6,878 bases of DNA from contig CAMLGP010000147.1 of the NCBI GenBank assembly GCA_946479535.1, positions 1-6,878 of the forward strand, written 5' to 3'. A program made the position numbers and the translations under genes. Of the stretch, positions 1 through 5,522 are shown piece after piece; within the stretch, counting starts at the first letter, position 1; every line of letters starts with the position of its first letter. Origin of the DNA: an uncultured Bacteroidota bacterium. GTDB lineage: Bacteria; Bacteroidota; Bacteroidia; Chitinophagales; Chitinophagaceae. A model generated the notes under the pieces. It was given only the letters and a program-made list of their open reading frames with translations. It was not told the origin of the DNA and searched no databases.

Positions 1-535
1 CCCTTATTTTCTGCAGGTATTCTTTAAAGGGTTCATCATGTTCCCATACCCGGCGGTTGGTAGTATATACAGTTCCCGTCCAATAGTCCACTCCATAATC
101 CCGGATGGTGGTAGAGACCGCTTTTTGCAGTGCAAATGAAGGCAGTGCCGGCACTTCAGCAGGGAAATAATCATTAGATGTACCCTCACCCCTGATGGCC
201 GCGATAGGAAGGATAAGGTCTCCGAGTTTGTTTCGTTTTTTCAGACCGCCACATTTCCCCAGGAAGAGGGCAGCCTTGGGTTCAATAGCACTTAACAGAT
301 CCATGATAGTGGCAGCTGTTGGACTTCCCATTCCAAAATTGATAATGGTAATTTCTTCCGAAGTGGCGCATTGCATAGGTTTGCCTTCGCCTACTACCGG
401 TACATTATTCCACTGGGCAAAGAGATGAACGTAATTACTGAAATTAGTTAGCAGAATATAATGACCAAAGTTTTTCAGCTTTTCCCCTGTATAGCGGGGC
501 AGCCAGTTTTCTACAATTTCCTGTTTTGTCTTCAT
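1..535 (-). CDS. amn: AMP nucleosidase, N-terminal 178 residues (runs off left edge)
   Basis: The product would hydrolyse AMP to adenine and ribose 5-phosphate in the cytoplasm, a purine salvage and AMP-level control reaction. The reading frame opens with ATG at 535 (MKTKQEIVENWLPRY) and stays open for 178 codons to the window edge, so the stop is outside. It belongs to the nucleoside phosphorylase fold: NFGMGSPTAATIMDLL (about residues 67-81) is the glycine-rich phosphate-binding segment, FLGKCGGL (91-98) the following core strand, and GEGTSNDYFPAEVPALPSF (116-134) is a stretch I recognise from AMP nucleosidases of Bacteroidota. These are the short form of roughly 260 residues, lacking the extra N-terminal domain of the E. 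coli enzyme; here the start falls directly before the catalytic domain. About 80 C-terminal residues are missing from view. The gene is divergent from the HsdR-N gene at 606. No good TAnnTTTG promoter was seen in front of it. Confidence 0.9.
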   Translation of the reverse strand, partial: MKTKQEIVENWLPRYTGEKLKNFGHYILLTNFSNYVHLFAQWNNVPVVGEGKPMQCATSEEITIINFGMGSPTAATIMDLLSAIEPKAALFLGKCGGLKKRNKLGDLILPIAAIRGEGTSNDYFPAEVPALPSFALQKAVSTTIRDYGVDYWTGTVYTTNRRVWEHDEPFKEYLQKIR

Positions 536-593
536 GCGGCTTGTATTAAGTGAATGAGCTGTTCCTGCCTAAGATTATTGCAATTTAATCATT

Positions 594-601
594 TACTTTT
601 G
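594..601 (+). promoter_or_regulatory. Candidate -7 box (TACTTTTG) at the start of the HsdR-N gene
   Basis: TACTTTTG matches the Bacteroidota -7 consensus TAnnTTTG exactly. No TTTG lies at the expected distance (19-21 bases) upstream, so the -33 half is absent or poor. The box ends only 4 bases before the ATG at 606; if used, transcription would begin at or next to the start codon, giving a leaderless message. A chance match in A+T-rich DNA is possible. Confidence 0.3.
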
Positions 602-605
602 AAGC

Positions 606-1043
606 ATGCTCTCTATTCAGTTTCCTGAACCTTCTTTCCGAACGAAGAAGGAAAAGGAGAAAGATTTCATTTTTGATCCTTTGCGTAAGAGATGGCTGTT
701 GCTGACGCCGGAGGAATGGGTGCGACAGAATTTTGTGCAATACCTTGTGCAGGTAAAAAACTGTCCGGCTGATCTGATAGCGCAGGAAAAAGCATTGCAA
801 CTGGGAGAATTAAAAAAGCGGTTTGATATACTTGTGTATGATAAACAGCATCGTCCCTGGATGTTGGTTGAATGTAAAGCACCTGAGATAAAACTTAATG
901 AAGGCGTTTTACAGCAGGTGCTGCGGTATCATATAGCCATTCCGGTTGGTTTTTTGGTGATAACAAATGGAGAAACAAGTTATGGATGGGAGAAGAAGGG
1001 TATGAATCTGCAACTCTTATCCCAAATGCCGGAGTGGAAGTAA
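606..1043 (+). CDS. Stand-alone HsdR N-terminal (PD-(D/E)XK-like) domain protein
   Basis: This 145-residue protein resembles the N-terminal nuclease-like domain of type I restriction R subunits (HSDR_N_2 family), without the helicase part. Residues 35-48 (PEEWVRQNFVQYLV) form the opening helix. The core carries D74 in RFDILVY, then E89-C90-K91 in LVECKAPE, which is the split (D/E)xK catalytic pattern, and Q104/Y108 in QQVLRYH, fitting the QxxxY motif of RecB-like nucleases. The active-site residues therefore look intact. The start is well fixed: an in-frame TGA sits at 600-602 and the next internal Met is residue 86. No HsdM or HsdS gene is nearby, so classical restriction is unlikely. Related small proteins are widespread in Bacteroidota, but I know of no established function. 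Its stop lies 19 bases from the stop of convergent cysM, so the two transcripts probably overlap at their 3' ends. Confidence 0.85.
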   Translation: MLSIQFPEPSFRTKKEKEKDFIFDPLRKRWLLLTPEEWVRQNFVQYLVQVKNCPADLIAQEKALQLGELKKRFDILVYDKQHRPWMLVECKAPEIKLNEGVLQQVLRYHIAIPVGFLVITNGETSYGWEKKGMNLQLLSQMPEWK

Positions 1044-1062
1044 AAATGTTGCAAGGAATTGT

Positions 1063-1935
1063 TTATCCAAACAAATCACTACTTAAATACCTGTCTCCTC
1101 TGTCGCAAACAATGAACACAATTACACCTGATGTAAGTTCTTTTGCCAAACGTAAAGCCGCCGTGGCGGCTCCGCCACTACTCATTCCCGCAAAAATCCC
1201 TTCTGCTTTGGCAAGCTGTCTCGTCATTTCTGTAGCATCCTTTTGAGAAACATCCATTACTCTGTCAACTCGCTCCGGTTCAAATATTTTAGGAAGATAT
1301 TCTTTCGGCCAGCGACGGATGCCGGGGATTGAAGATTCTTCTGTAGGCTGGCAACCTACGATCTGTATGGCAGGATTTTTTTCTTTCAGGAATCGTGAAC
1401 ATCCCATAATGGTCCCTGTAGTACCCATTGAGCTCACAAAATGAGTAACAGATTGATCAGTGTCTTTCCAGATCTCTGGCCCCGTAGTTTTATAATGGGC
1501 CATATAATTATCGCTGTTGGCAAACTGATTTAATATGAATGCTTCACCTGCAGCTGCTTTTTCCTCGGCATAATCACGGCAAATTTCTATGCTGTCCAGT
1601 AATGTCACCTTTGCTCCAAAGGCTTCCATCGTTAAAGTTCTTTCCCGGGTGGAAGAGGAAGGCATTACCAGTTCTATTTCCAGATCATATAACCTGGCAA
1701 TCATTGCCAGTGCAATACCTGTATTGCCACTTGTGGCCTCTACCAGCCGGGTACCTGGTTTAATATCACCGCGCTCCAGTGCTGAGCGTATCATATTGAG
1801 CGCAGGCCGGTCTTTCACACTTCCGCCGGGATTATTTCCTTCCAGCTTTGCAAAGACACGCACCTTTGGATTGGGATTCAGTTTCTTTATTTCTACCTGA
1901 GGAGTATTGCCAACCAGATCAATTATGCTCGCCAT
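1063..1935 (-). CDS. cysM: Cysteine synthase B (O-acetylserine sulfhydrylase)
   Basis: The enzyme is a cytoplasmic PLP-dependent beta-replacement enzyme that joins O-acetylserine with sulfide (CysM types also accept thiosulfate) to give cysteine. The 290-residue product has the full fold-type II pattern: K41 in GSVKDRP binds PLP, the substrate loop is EATSGNTG (66-73), GTTGT (171-175) holds the cofactor phosphate, and SSGGA (252-256) follows near the ring nitrogen site. PGIRRWPKEYLP (204-215) and the C-terminal CDRGDRYLSSDLF (277-289) are characteristic of CysM, not CysK, and align closely with E. coli CysM. The protein ends soon after this motif and lacks the short tail of the E. coli enzyme. 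Its ATG lies 2 bases after the cysE stop, so translation is probably coupled and the pair cotranscribed. There is no visible terminator after its stop, where a convergent gene ends 19 bases away. Confidence 0.95.
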   Translation of the reverse strand: MASIIDLVGNTPQVEIKKLNPNPKVRVFAKLEGNNPGGSVKDRPALNMIRSALERGDIKPGTRLVEATSGNTGIALAMIARLYDLEIELVMPSSSTRERTLTMEAFGAKVTLLDSIEICRDYAEEKAAAGEAFILNQFANSDNYMAHYKTTGPEIWKDTDQSVTHFVSSMGTTGTIMGCSRFLKEKNPAIQIVGCQPTEESSIPGIRRWPKEYLPKIFEPERVDRVMDVSQKDATEMTRQLAKAEGIFAGMSSGGAATAALRLAKELTSGVIVFIVCDRGDRYLSSDLFG

Positions 1936-1937
1936 GT

Positions 1938-2747
1938 TTAAATATTAGTTTGTTCAACCACTTCAATATCGGGGCGGTGGTAAACGGTAGAGTAGGGGGG
2001 GATACTTTTTGTAAGCCACACATTACCTCCAATTATGCTGTGATGACCAATAATACATTCGCCACCTAAAATAGTAGCACCGGAATAAATGATCACATGA
2101 TCTTCCACCGTGGGGTGACGTTTGGTATAAGCCAGGCTTTTGTCTACACTCATGGCACCAAGCGTAACTCCCTGGTAAAGCTTTACATGATCTCCTATGA
2201 TACAGGTTTCTCCGATAACAATACCGGTTCCATGGTCAATACAGAAGTATTCACCTATTTCGGCCCCGGGATGTATATCAATACCCGTTCTTGAATGGGC
2301 ATATTCTGTAAGTATGCGAGGGAGCAGTGGAATATCAAGATTCAATAAGGCATGTGCCATACGATAAAAACAGATGGCAATAAAACCGGGATAAGCTCTT
2401 ATCACTTCAAATTTACTATTGGCTGCGGGGTCTCCCGTGTAGATGGCTTCAATATCTGTATTCAGTAACCGGTAAATTTCAGGAAGGTTACTAAAAAATC
2501 CGGCTGCTATTTCTCTGTTATCATGATTACCGCATGCTTTGGTGGCATTCAGGATCCTGGCAAGCTGTTTCTCAAGTGTATCAAAACGCTCCGCCATTTC
2601 TTCCACGGTTTTGGAAAGGTATTCAGCCTTTTCAGGGTATAGAACAAAAATCAGTTCCTGGGCCCAGGAAGCAATGATCTCATTGGAGGGAACAGCCTCC
2701 ATCTTTCGCTGTTTATCAAAAATAACCTGGTAAAATTCCTTTTTCAT
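1938..2747 (-). CDS. cysE: Serine O-acetyltransferase
   Basis: The product transfers acetyl from acetyl-CoA to L-serine, giving the O-acetylserine used by the adjacent CysM; this is the committed step of cysteine synthesis. It has 269 residues, the usual length. Residues 1-145 form the helical N-terminal domain. From about residue 150 come the left-handed beta-helix hexapeptide repeats, including IDIHPGAEIG, FCIDHGTGIVIGET, LYQGVTLGAMS and CIIGHHSIIGGNVWL. D157 and H172 keep the spacing of the E. coli catalytic pair D143/H158. The tail ends in QTNI; a C-terminal isoleucine is the residue that inserts into the active site of O-acetylserine sulfhydrylase in cysteine synthase complexes. It is the first gene of a cysE-cysM pair. 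The ATG at 2747 gives the standard N-terminus MKKEFYQVIF. A run of seven G on the plus strand (1995-2001) lies in codons 249-251; the frame is intact. Confidence 0.95.
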   Translation of the reverse strand: MKKEFYQVIFDKQRKMEAVPSNEIIASWAQELIFVLYPEKAEYLSKTVEEMAERFDTLEKQLARILNATKACGNHDNREIAAGFFSNLPEIYRLLNTDIEAIYTGDPAANSKFEVIRAYPGFIAICFYRMAHALLNLDIPLLPRILTEYAHSRTGIDIHPGAEIGEYFCIDHGTGIVIGETCIIGDHVKLYQGVTLGAMSVDKSLAYTKRHPTVEDHVIIYSGATILGGECIIGHHSIIGGNVWLTKSIPPYSTVYHRPDIEVVEQTNI

Positions 2748-3267
2748 CAGAGGTTGGTTCCATTTCGTAAAAAACCGTCAATAAAAATACCGCTTTTATA
2801 ACAGCCTGTTTGTCGGCTATGTTCATTTTTTTATAATAAACTATTAAAAATGCCTTTTCAAACGGGTAAATGGCTCAAATAATCATAGGATAATTCCCGT
2901 TCAGGGATCAATAAAGCTTCTAAATGGGGATCATTCCCGGTTCATGGAATAAAGTAAGGTATTTAAGGAAAAAATTAAATGGATCCTCCGTTAGCTTTTT
3001 TGTCTGACGATGATAAAGGCTAAGTGATTTACTTATTAAGTCGAGAACCCAGGGAAACTCGCGTCGAACATACGGATCAGCTGGAGATGCATCGGGCTCA
3101 AACAACCCTGCCCCACCGATGGCGGTGGTAAACGAAAATCACTTAGCCTTTATCATCTGCTGAACTTTCGTGGTAGGCGGGCCCCCATTTTTTTATTACT
3201 AAAGGGCTAAATTTTCCTTATGGATTGGGATTGTCTCGAAAAGTTGGTTCAGAAGCTTTATTAAGGT
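2748..3267. other. 520-bp gene-poor intergenic stretch
   Basis: This stretch separates cysE from the plug-like gene. The part near cysE (2748-2890) is very A+T-rich and probably carries the cysE promoter; a TTTG with an A+T-rich segment about 20 bases further is present on the minus strand around 2837-2865, but there is no proper TAnnTTTG. Two imperfect copies of a short sequence beginning ATTCCCG and containing TTCA lie at 2893-2908 and 2933-2950. The right half holds an inverted-repeat unit (3009-3157, listed separately). One minus-strand reading frame of about 60 codons (2920-3105) is open, but it starts on TTG, crosses the repeat arm, and resembles no family I know. I saw no tRNA or clear terminator; the GGCGGGCCCCC plus T-run at 3177-3194 does not form a good stem. 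Confidence 0.6.
3009..3157. repeat. 149-bp unit bounded by perfect 22-bp inverted repeats
   Basis: The arms at 3009-3030 and 3136-3157 are exact reverse complements over 22 bases (core TAAAGGCTAAGTGATTT). Between them lie 105 bases that are more G+C-rich than the flanks. They include a smaller hairpin, CCACCG-ATGG-CGGTGG at 3113-3128, and the palindrome GATGCATC at 3086-3093. The flanking octamers TGTCTGAC (3001-3008) and TGCTGAAC (3158-3165) are similar but not identical, so a decayed target duplication is only a guess. There is no transposase. The structure fits a small non-autonomous mobile element or a dispersed intergenic repeat, or alternatively a long-range RNA hairpin. Confidence 0.6.
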
Positions 3268-3774
3268 CTACGGCTTCTTATCTTTCTTCGTCTCAATATT
3301 GATATACTTCTCTTCCGGACCTGCATTCTGCGGACTATACCATAAAACATCTGTGATCACGTCCACCTTTTGGATATCATTCCGGTCAATAACCAACTTA
3401 CTTGCATCTCTCACCATTATATTATCAATGGCCAGCTTTAATTGGAACTGCTGTTCTGGTATATTATATTGGGTAAGTAAGGAGGGATATCGTAACAGTT
3501 CAGTTCCTTTTTTGGGACGGATGATAACCACTCCATACCTGGCTTTCTCTCCATAAATGGCAACGGAAGCTGAATCTTTCAGTACATCTATCGATTCAAT
3601 TCGATCGGGCTTTATTTTCATATTATAGAAATCGGATTCTATGGAGTCCACTATGATCAGGGGTTGCTCCATTGCAATATCCGATTGTCCATTTGGCCTG
3701 CGAACAATCATCTTTTGGGAAAAAAGGGAAAGAGTAAGCAATAACAATACGAATGAAAATATGAGCTTCTTCAT
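3268..3774 (-). CDS. Secreted TonB-plug-like protein without a barrel
   Basis: This 168-residue protein begins with a clear signal peptide (MKKLIFSFVLLLLTLSLFS, cleavage likely after residue 19), so it is exported, probably to the periplasm. Residues 38-89 resemble the end of the plug domain of SusC-type TonB-dependent receptors: PLIIVDSI matches the PLIVVDG-type strand, DRIESIDVLKDSASVAIYG (57-75) matches the IESIEVLKDASATAIYG signature, and GVVIIRPKKG matches GVVLITTKKG. No beta-barrel follows. Residues 113-164 appear to repeat the pattern more loosely: KLAIDNI, NDIQKVDVI and KYINIETKK fall at similar spacing, suggesting an internal duplication. The function is unknown; a role in binding an outer-membrane or TonB-type partner is inference. 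The start ATG at 3774 directly precedes the signal peptide. It lies 97 bases downstream of pdxJ on the same strand. A partial -7-like TAACTTTA occurs at 3804-3811. Confidence 0.75.
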   Translation of the reverse strand: MKKLIFSFVLLLLTLSLFSQKMIVRRPNGQSDIAMEQPLIIVDSIESDFYNMKIKPDRIESIDVLKDSASVAIYGEKARYGVVIIRPKKGTELLRYPSLLTQYNIPEQQFQLKLAIDNIMVRDASKLVIDRNDIQKVDVITDVLWYSPQNAGPEEKYINIETKKDKKP

Positions 3775-3871
3775 TTTAAACGATTACAGTTGGTAAGAAG
3801 CTTTAAAGTTACGCCGATCCATGCTTTTCAGCCGTTAAAATTCTGTTCAGAAAACAGGAAATTCCCGAGTG

Positions 3872-4585
3872 CTAAACCAACTGGCGTTTGTATAGCTGAA
3901 CAGTATTTTCCAGTCCAAGATAAATGGCATCACTAATAAGGGCGTGACCAATGCTCACCTCATCCAGCCAGGGAATATTATGTTTGAAGAATTTGAGATT
4001 TTGAAGATCCAGGTCATGGCCTGCATTCAATCCAAGTCCAAGTTCCTTTGCTTTTTTGGCAGCTCCTACAAAAGGAACGATGGCCTGGTTGCGGTTAATG
4101 AACTGATGCGCATAACTTTCAGTATACAATTCAATCCGGTCTGCGCCGGTCTGTGCTGCACCTTCCACCATACTTACCACAGGGTCTACAAATAGGGACA
4201 CCCTGATCCCTGCTTTTTTGAACACACTGATCATATCCCGCAGGTAATCCTTGTTTTTAATAGTGTCCCACCCATGGTCTGAAGTCAGCTGGCCCAGCGT
4301 ATCCGGCACCAGTGTAACCTGGTCAGGTTTTACTTCCAGCACCAGATCCACAAACTTCTGTTCGGTACTGTTTCCTTCAATATTGAACTCGGTTTTGATG
4401 ATCTTTTTTATCTGGCGCACATCATCATAACGGATATGGCGCTCATCCGGGCGGGGATGGACTGTTACCCCATCTGCTCCAAATCGTTGCACATCCACGG
4501 CCGCTTTAACTACATCAGGGTTATTACCGCCGCGGGAGTTTCTCAGTGTCGCAATCTTGTTAATATTAACGGAAAGCCTGGTCAA
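3872..4585 (-). CDS. pdxJ: Pyridoxine 5'-phosphate synthase
   Basis: PdxJ condenses 1-deoxy-D-xylulose 5-phosphate with 3-amino-2-oxopropyl phosphate to form pyridoxine 5'-phosphate, the last ring-forming step of the DXP-dependent vitamin B6 pathway in the cytoplasm. The 237-residue product covers the whole TIM-barrel family. It shows SVNINKIATLRNSRGG (5-20), VHPRPDERHI (42-51) with H43, R45 and H50, the glutamate E70 after FNI, RIELYTESYA with E152, LNAGHDLDL with H190, and the phosphate-binding EVSIGHALI (209-217). E152 and H190 correspond to E153 and H193 of the E. coli enzyme. The start is TTG at 4585: an in-frame TAA is five codons upstream and no ATG or GTG lies between, while the next usable codon would delete the first conserved strand. 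A well-formed promoter precedes it. The product's end use, PLP, is the cofactor of nearby CysM. Confidence 0.95.
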   Translation of the reverse strand: MTRLSVNINKIATLRNSRGGNNPDVVKAAVDVQRFGADGVTVHPRPDERHIRYDDVRQIKKIIKTEFNIEGNSTEQKFVDLVLEVKPDQVTLVPDTLGQLTSDHGWDTIKNKDYLRDMISVFKKAGIRVSLFVDPVVSMVEGAAQTGADRIELYTESYAHQFINRNQAIVPFVGAAKKAKELGLGLNAGHDLDLQNLKFFKHNIPWLDEVSIGHALISDAIYLGLENTVQLYKRQLV

Positions 4586-4643
4586 GGTGGTGAGAGTTTA
4601 TTGTTTCGATTTTAGATTTAATGCATTCTCCAATAAAACGGGC

Positions 4644-4674
4644 CAAAATTAATAAGAAGAACCATGTTGGGAAA
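4644..4674 (-). promoter_or_regulatory. Bacteroidota-type promoter for pdxJ
   Basis: Reading on the minus strand, TTTC (4674-4671), a 19-base spacer and TAATTTTG (4651-4644) match the Bacteroidota consensus TTTG-N19-TAnnTTTG, with an exact -7 box and one mismatch in the -33 box. Transcription would start near 4640, leaving a leader of about 55 bases before the TTG start of pdxJ. The site lies in the 108-base gap after the DUF2452 gene. Confidence 0.55.
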
Positions 4675-4693
4675 GAGTGTGGTTGTAATTTTC

Positions 4694-5467
4694 TTAAATC
4701 TCTGTCCACGTATGGTCCGCAAGCAATTTCACTCCTGCTATGAATTTTGAATATGGACCTGATGGTCCCCATTCTTTTGGTGACACTAATGAAAGTATAT
4801 GCGTTCCGTCCTTCTTTTCATATAAATAATAGATCTGCCCAATATTAGGTTTAAAGGAAAGGCTGGCTTCATAGATCTTCATGGAGAGGTCTTTTCTTTT
4901 CTGGATCTCCTGCGCCTGCAATGCCAATAGCTCTATCTGTTGTCTGATCTGCTGTAACTGCATATTGGTCTGCTCTTCCATTGCAGTGAGTGCCTTGTGT
5001 TTGATCATACCTTCTTCATTGGCTCTGATCACCGCACCAGCAACAGAAGCCGAATAAGGAAGAACACTCAGCTGTTTATGATAGATCTCTGAATTGGTAA
5101 AGGTGCTACCTTCAGTGATGATCTTCAGGTATCCATTAGGAAGAATTTCGTGAACAATATGAAGCGCTACTTCTCCCTTCTTATAAAAATGGATCTCAAA
5201 ACTGATGCTGTCAGGAAATAATACCTGAACCTTCTCTGCAAAATCATGTTGATCAAATGGATTGAGGTCTCCATCTGCCTTCAAGTGGTATTGAGAATTG
5301 AACGCCTGGTTCTCCAGCGTTACCCAGTTGTGTGAGATCACCAGTTCTTTTTTCCCTTCAATCGATTCAATTTTATAGGTGCCGCTCTTGGGTCGGTCAC
5401 CCTGCTGGTATTCTCCTTTTTCCGGGAATAGTTGCCATGAAGCGAGGAAGTTATATGCCTGAACCAT
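4694..5467 (-). CDS. DUF2452 (C1orf50-like) protein with an extra N-terminal domain
   Basis: The function is unknown. The 257-residue protein has no signal peptide. Its C-terminal part (about 135-257) matches DUF2452: a linker LPYSASVAGAVI, a glutamine-rich helical segment (about 155-200, EEQTNMQLQQIRQQIELLAL), then IGQIYYLYEKKDGTHILSLV followed by SPKEWGPSGPY and KLLADHTW. This end resembles human C1orf50 (YYLY, ISPKEWG, a final W), from memory of that family. Residues 1-130 are a separate, mostly beta-strand domain beginning NFLASWQLFPEKGEY and PKSGTYKIE, which looks lipocalin-like in rhythm; that fold assignment is inference. I chose ATG 5467 over an in-frame TTG at 5485 because the latter lies inside a hairpin. 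The gene starts 55 bases after the phosphatase stop, with hairpins and a -7-like box in the gap. Confidence 0.8.
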   Translation of the reverse strand: MVQAYNFLASWQLFPEKGEYQQGDRPKSGTYKIESIEGKKELVISHNWVTLENQAFNSQYHLKADGDLNPFDQHDFAEKVQVLFPDSISFEIHFYKKGEVALHIVHEILPNGYLKIITEGSTFTNSEIYHKQLSVLPYSASVAGAVIRANEEGMIKHKALTAMEEQTNMQLQQIRQQIELLALQAQEIQKRKDLSMKIYEASLSFKPNIGQIYYLYEKKDGTHILSLVSPKEWGPSGPYSKFIAGVKLLADHTWTEI

Positions 5468-5472
5468 AGTTA

Positions 5473-5513
5473 GTCCCGATAACAATCGGGATTAATTTCA
5501 TTTCTATCGGGAC
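5473..5513 (-). promoter_or_regulatory. Competing hairpins in the 5' leader of the DUF2452 gene
   Basis: On the minus strand the leader holds GTCCCGAT (5513-5506), a second TCCCGAT (5491-5485) and ATCGGGA(C) (5480-5473). The third arm can pair with the second (7-bp stem, 4-base loop) or with the first (8 bp), but not both. The structure ends 5 bases before the ATG at 5467, so either hairpin could cover the ribosome entry region. No U-run follows, which argues against an intrinsic terminator for the phosphatase gene. It may instead be a dispersed CCCGAT/ATCGGG intergenic repeat. Confidence 0.45.
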
Positions 5514-5514
5514 G

Positions 5515-5522
5515 CAAATATA
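5515..5522 (-). promoter_or_regulatory. Candidate -7 box (TATATTTG) for the DUF2452 gene
   Basis: TATATTTG on the minus strand fits TAnnTTTG exactly and lies immediately after the phosphatase stop codon. Transcription would begin close to 5510, right at the first GTCCCGAT arm of the leader hairpins. No TTTG is found 19-21 bases upstream, so the -33 element is missing and the call is tentative. Confidence 0.35.

Noticed and set aside
606..2747. Restriction or defence island built around the HsdR-N gene
   Set aside because: The neighbours are AMP nucleosidase and cysteine biosynthesis genes; there is no methylase, helicase, toxin or other defence gene in the window.
2920..3105. Minus-strand open frame of about 60 codons upstream of cysE
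   Set aside because: It begins on TTG, runs through one arm of the inverted repeat, has no recognisable motif and no promoter. It may be a relic inside the repeat unit but is not supported as a gene.
3177..3194. GGCGGGCCCCC followed by a T-run as a terminator
   Set aside because: The G and C runs are too close to form a proper stem-loop, and no gene ends in the right place on the plus strand.
3804..3811. TAACTTTA as a -7 box for the plug-like gene
   Set aside because: It matches the consensus in all but the last base, but no -33 element is found at the right distance.
3841..3859. Possible terminator after pdxJ (CTGTT/AACAG stem)
   Set aside because: The perfect stem is only 5 bp with a mismatch beyond it, and the following T-run is short; too weak to call.
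1063..4585. Single PLP-cysteine operon (pdxJ with cysE-cysM)
   Set aside because: A 520-bp gap, an unrelated gene and a separate pdxJ promoter lie between them; the link is metabolic only.
5468..5485. TTG start six codons upstream for the DUF2452 gene
   Set aside because: The codon lies within a hairpin, adds only six unconserved residues, and an ATG is available at 5467.
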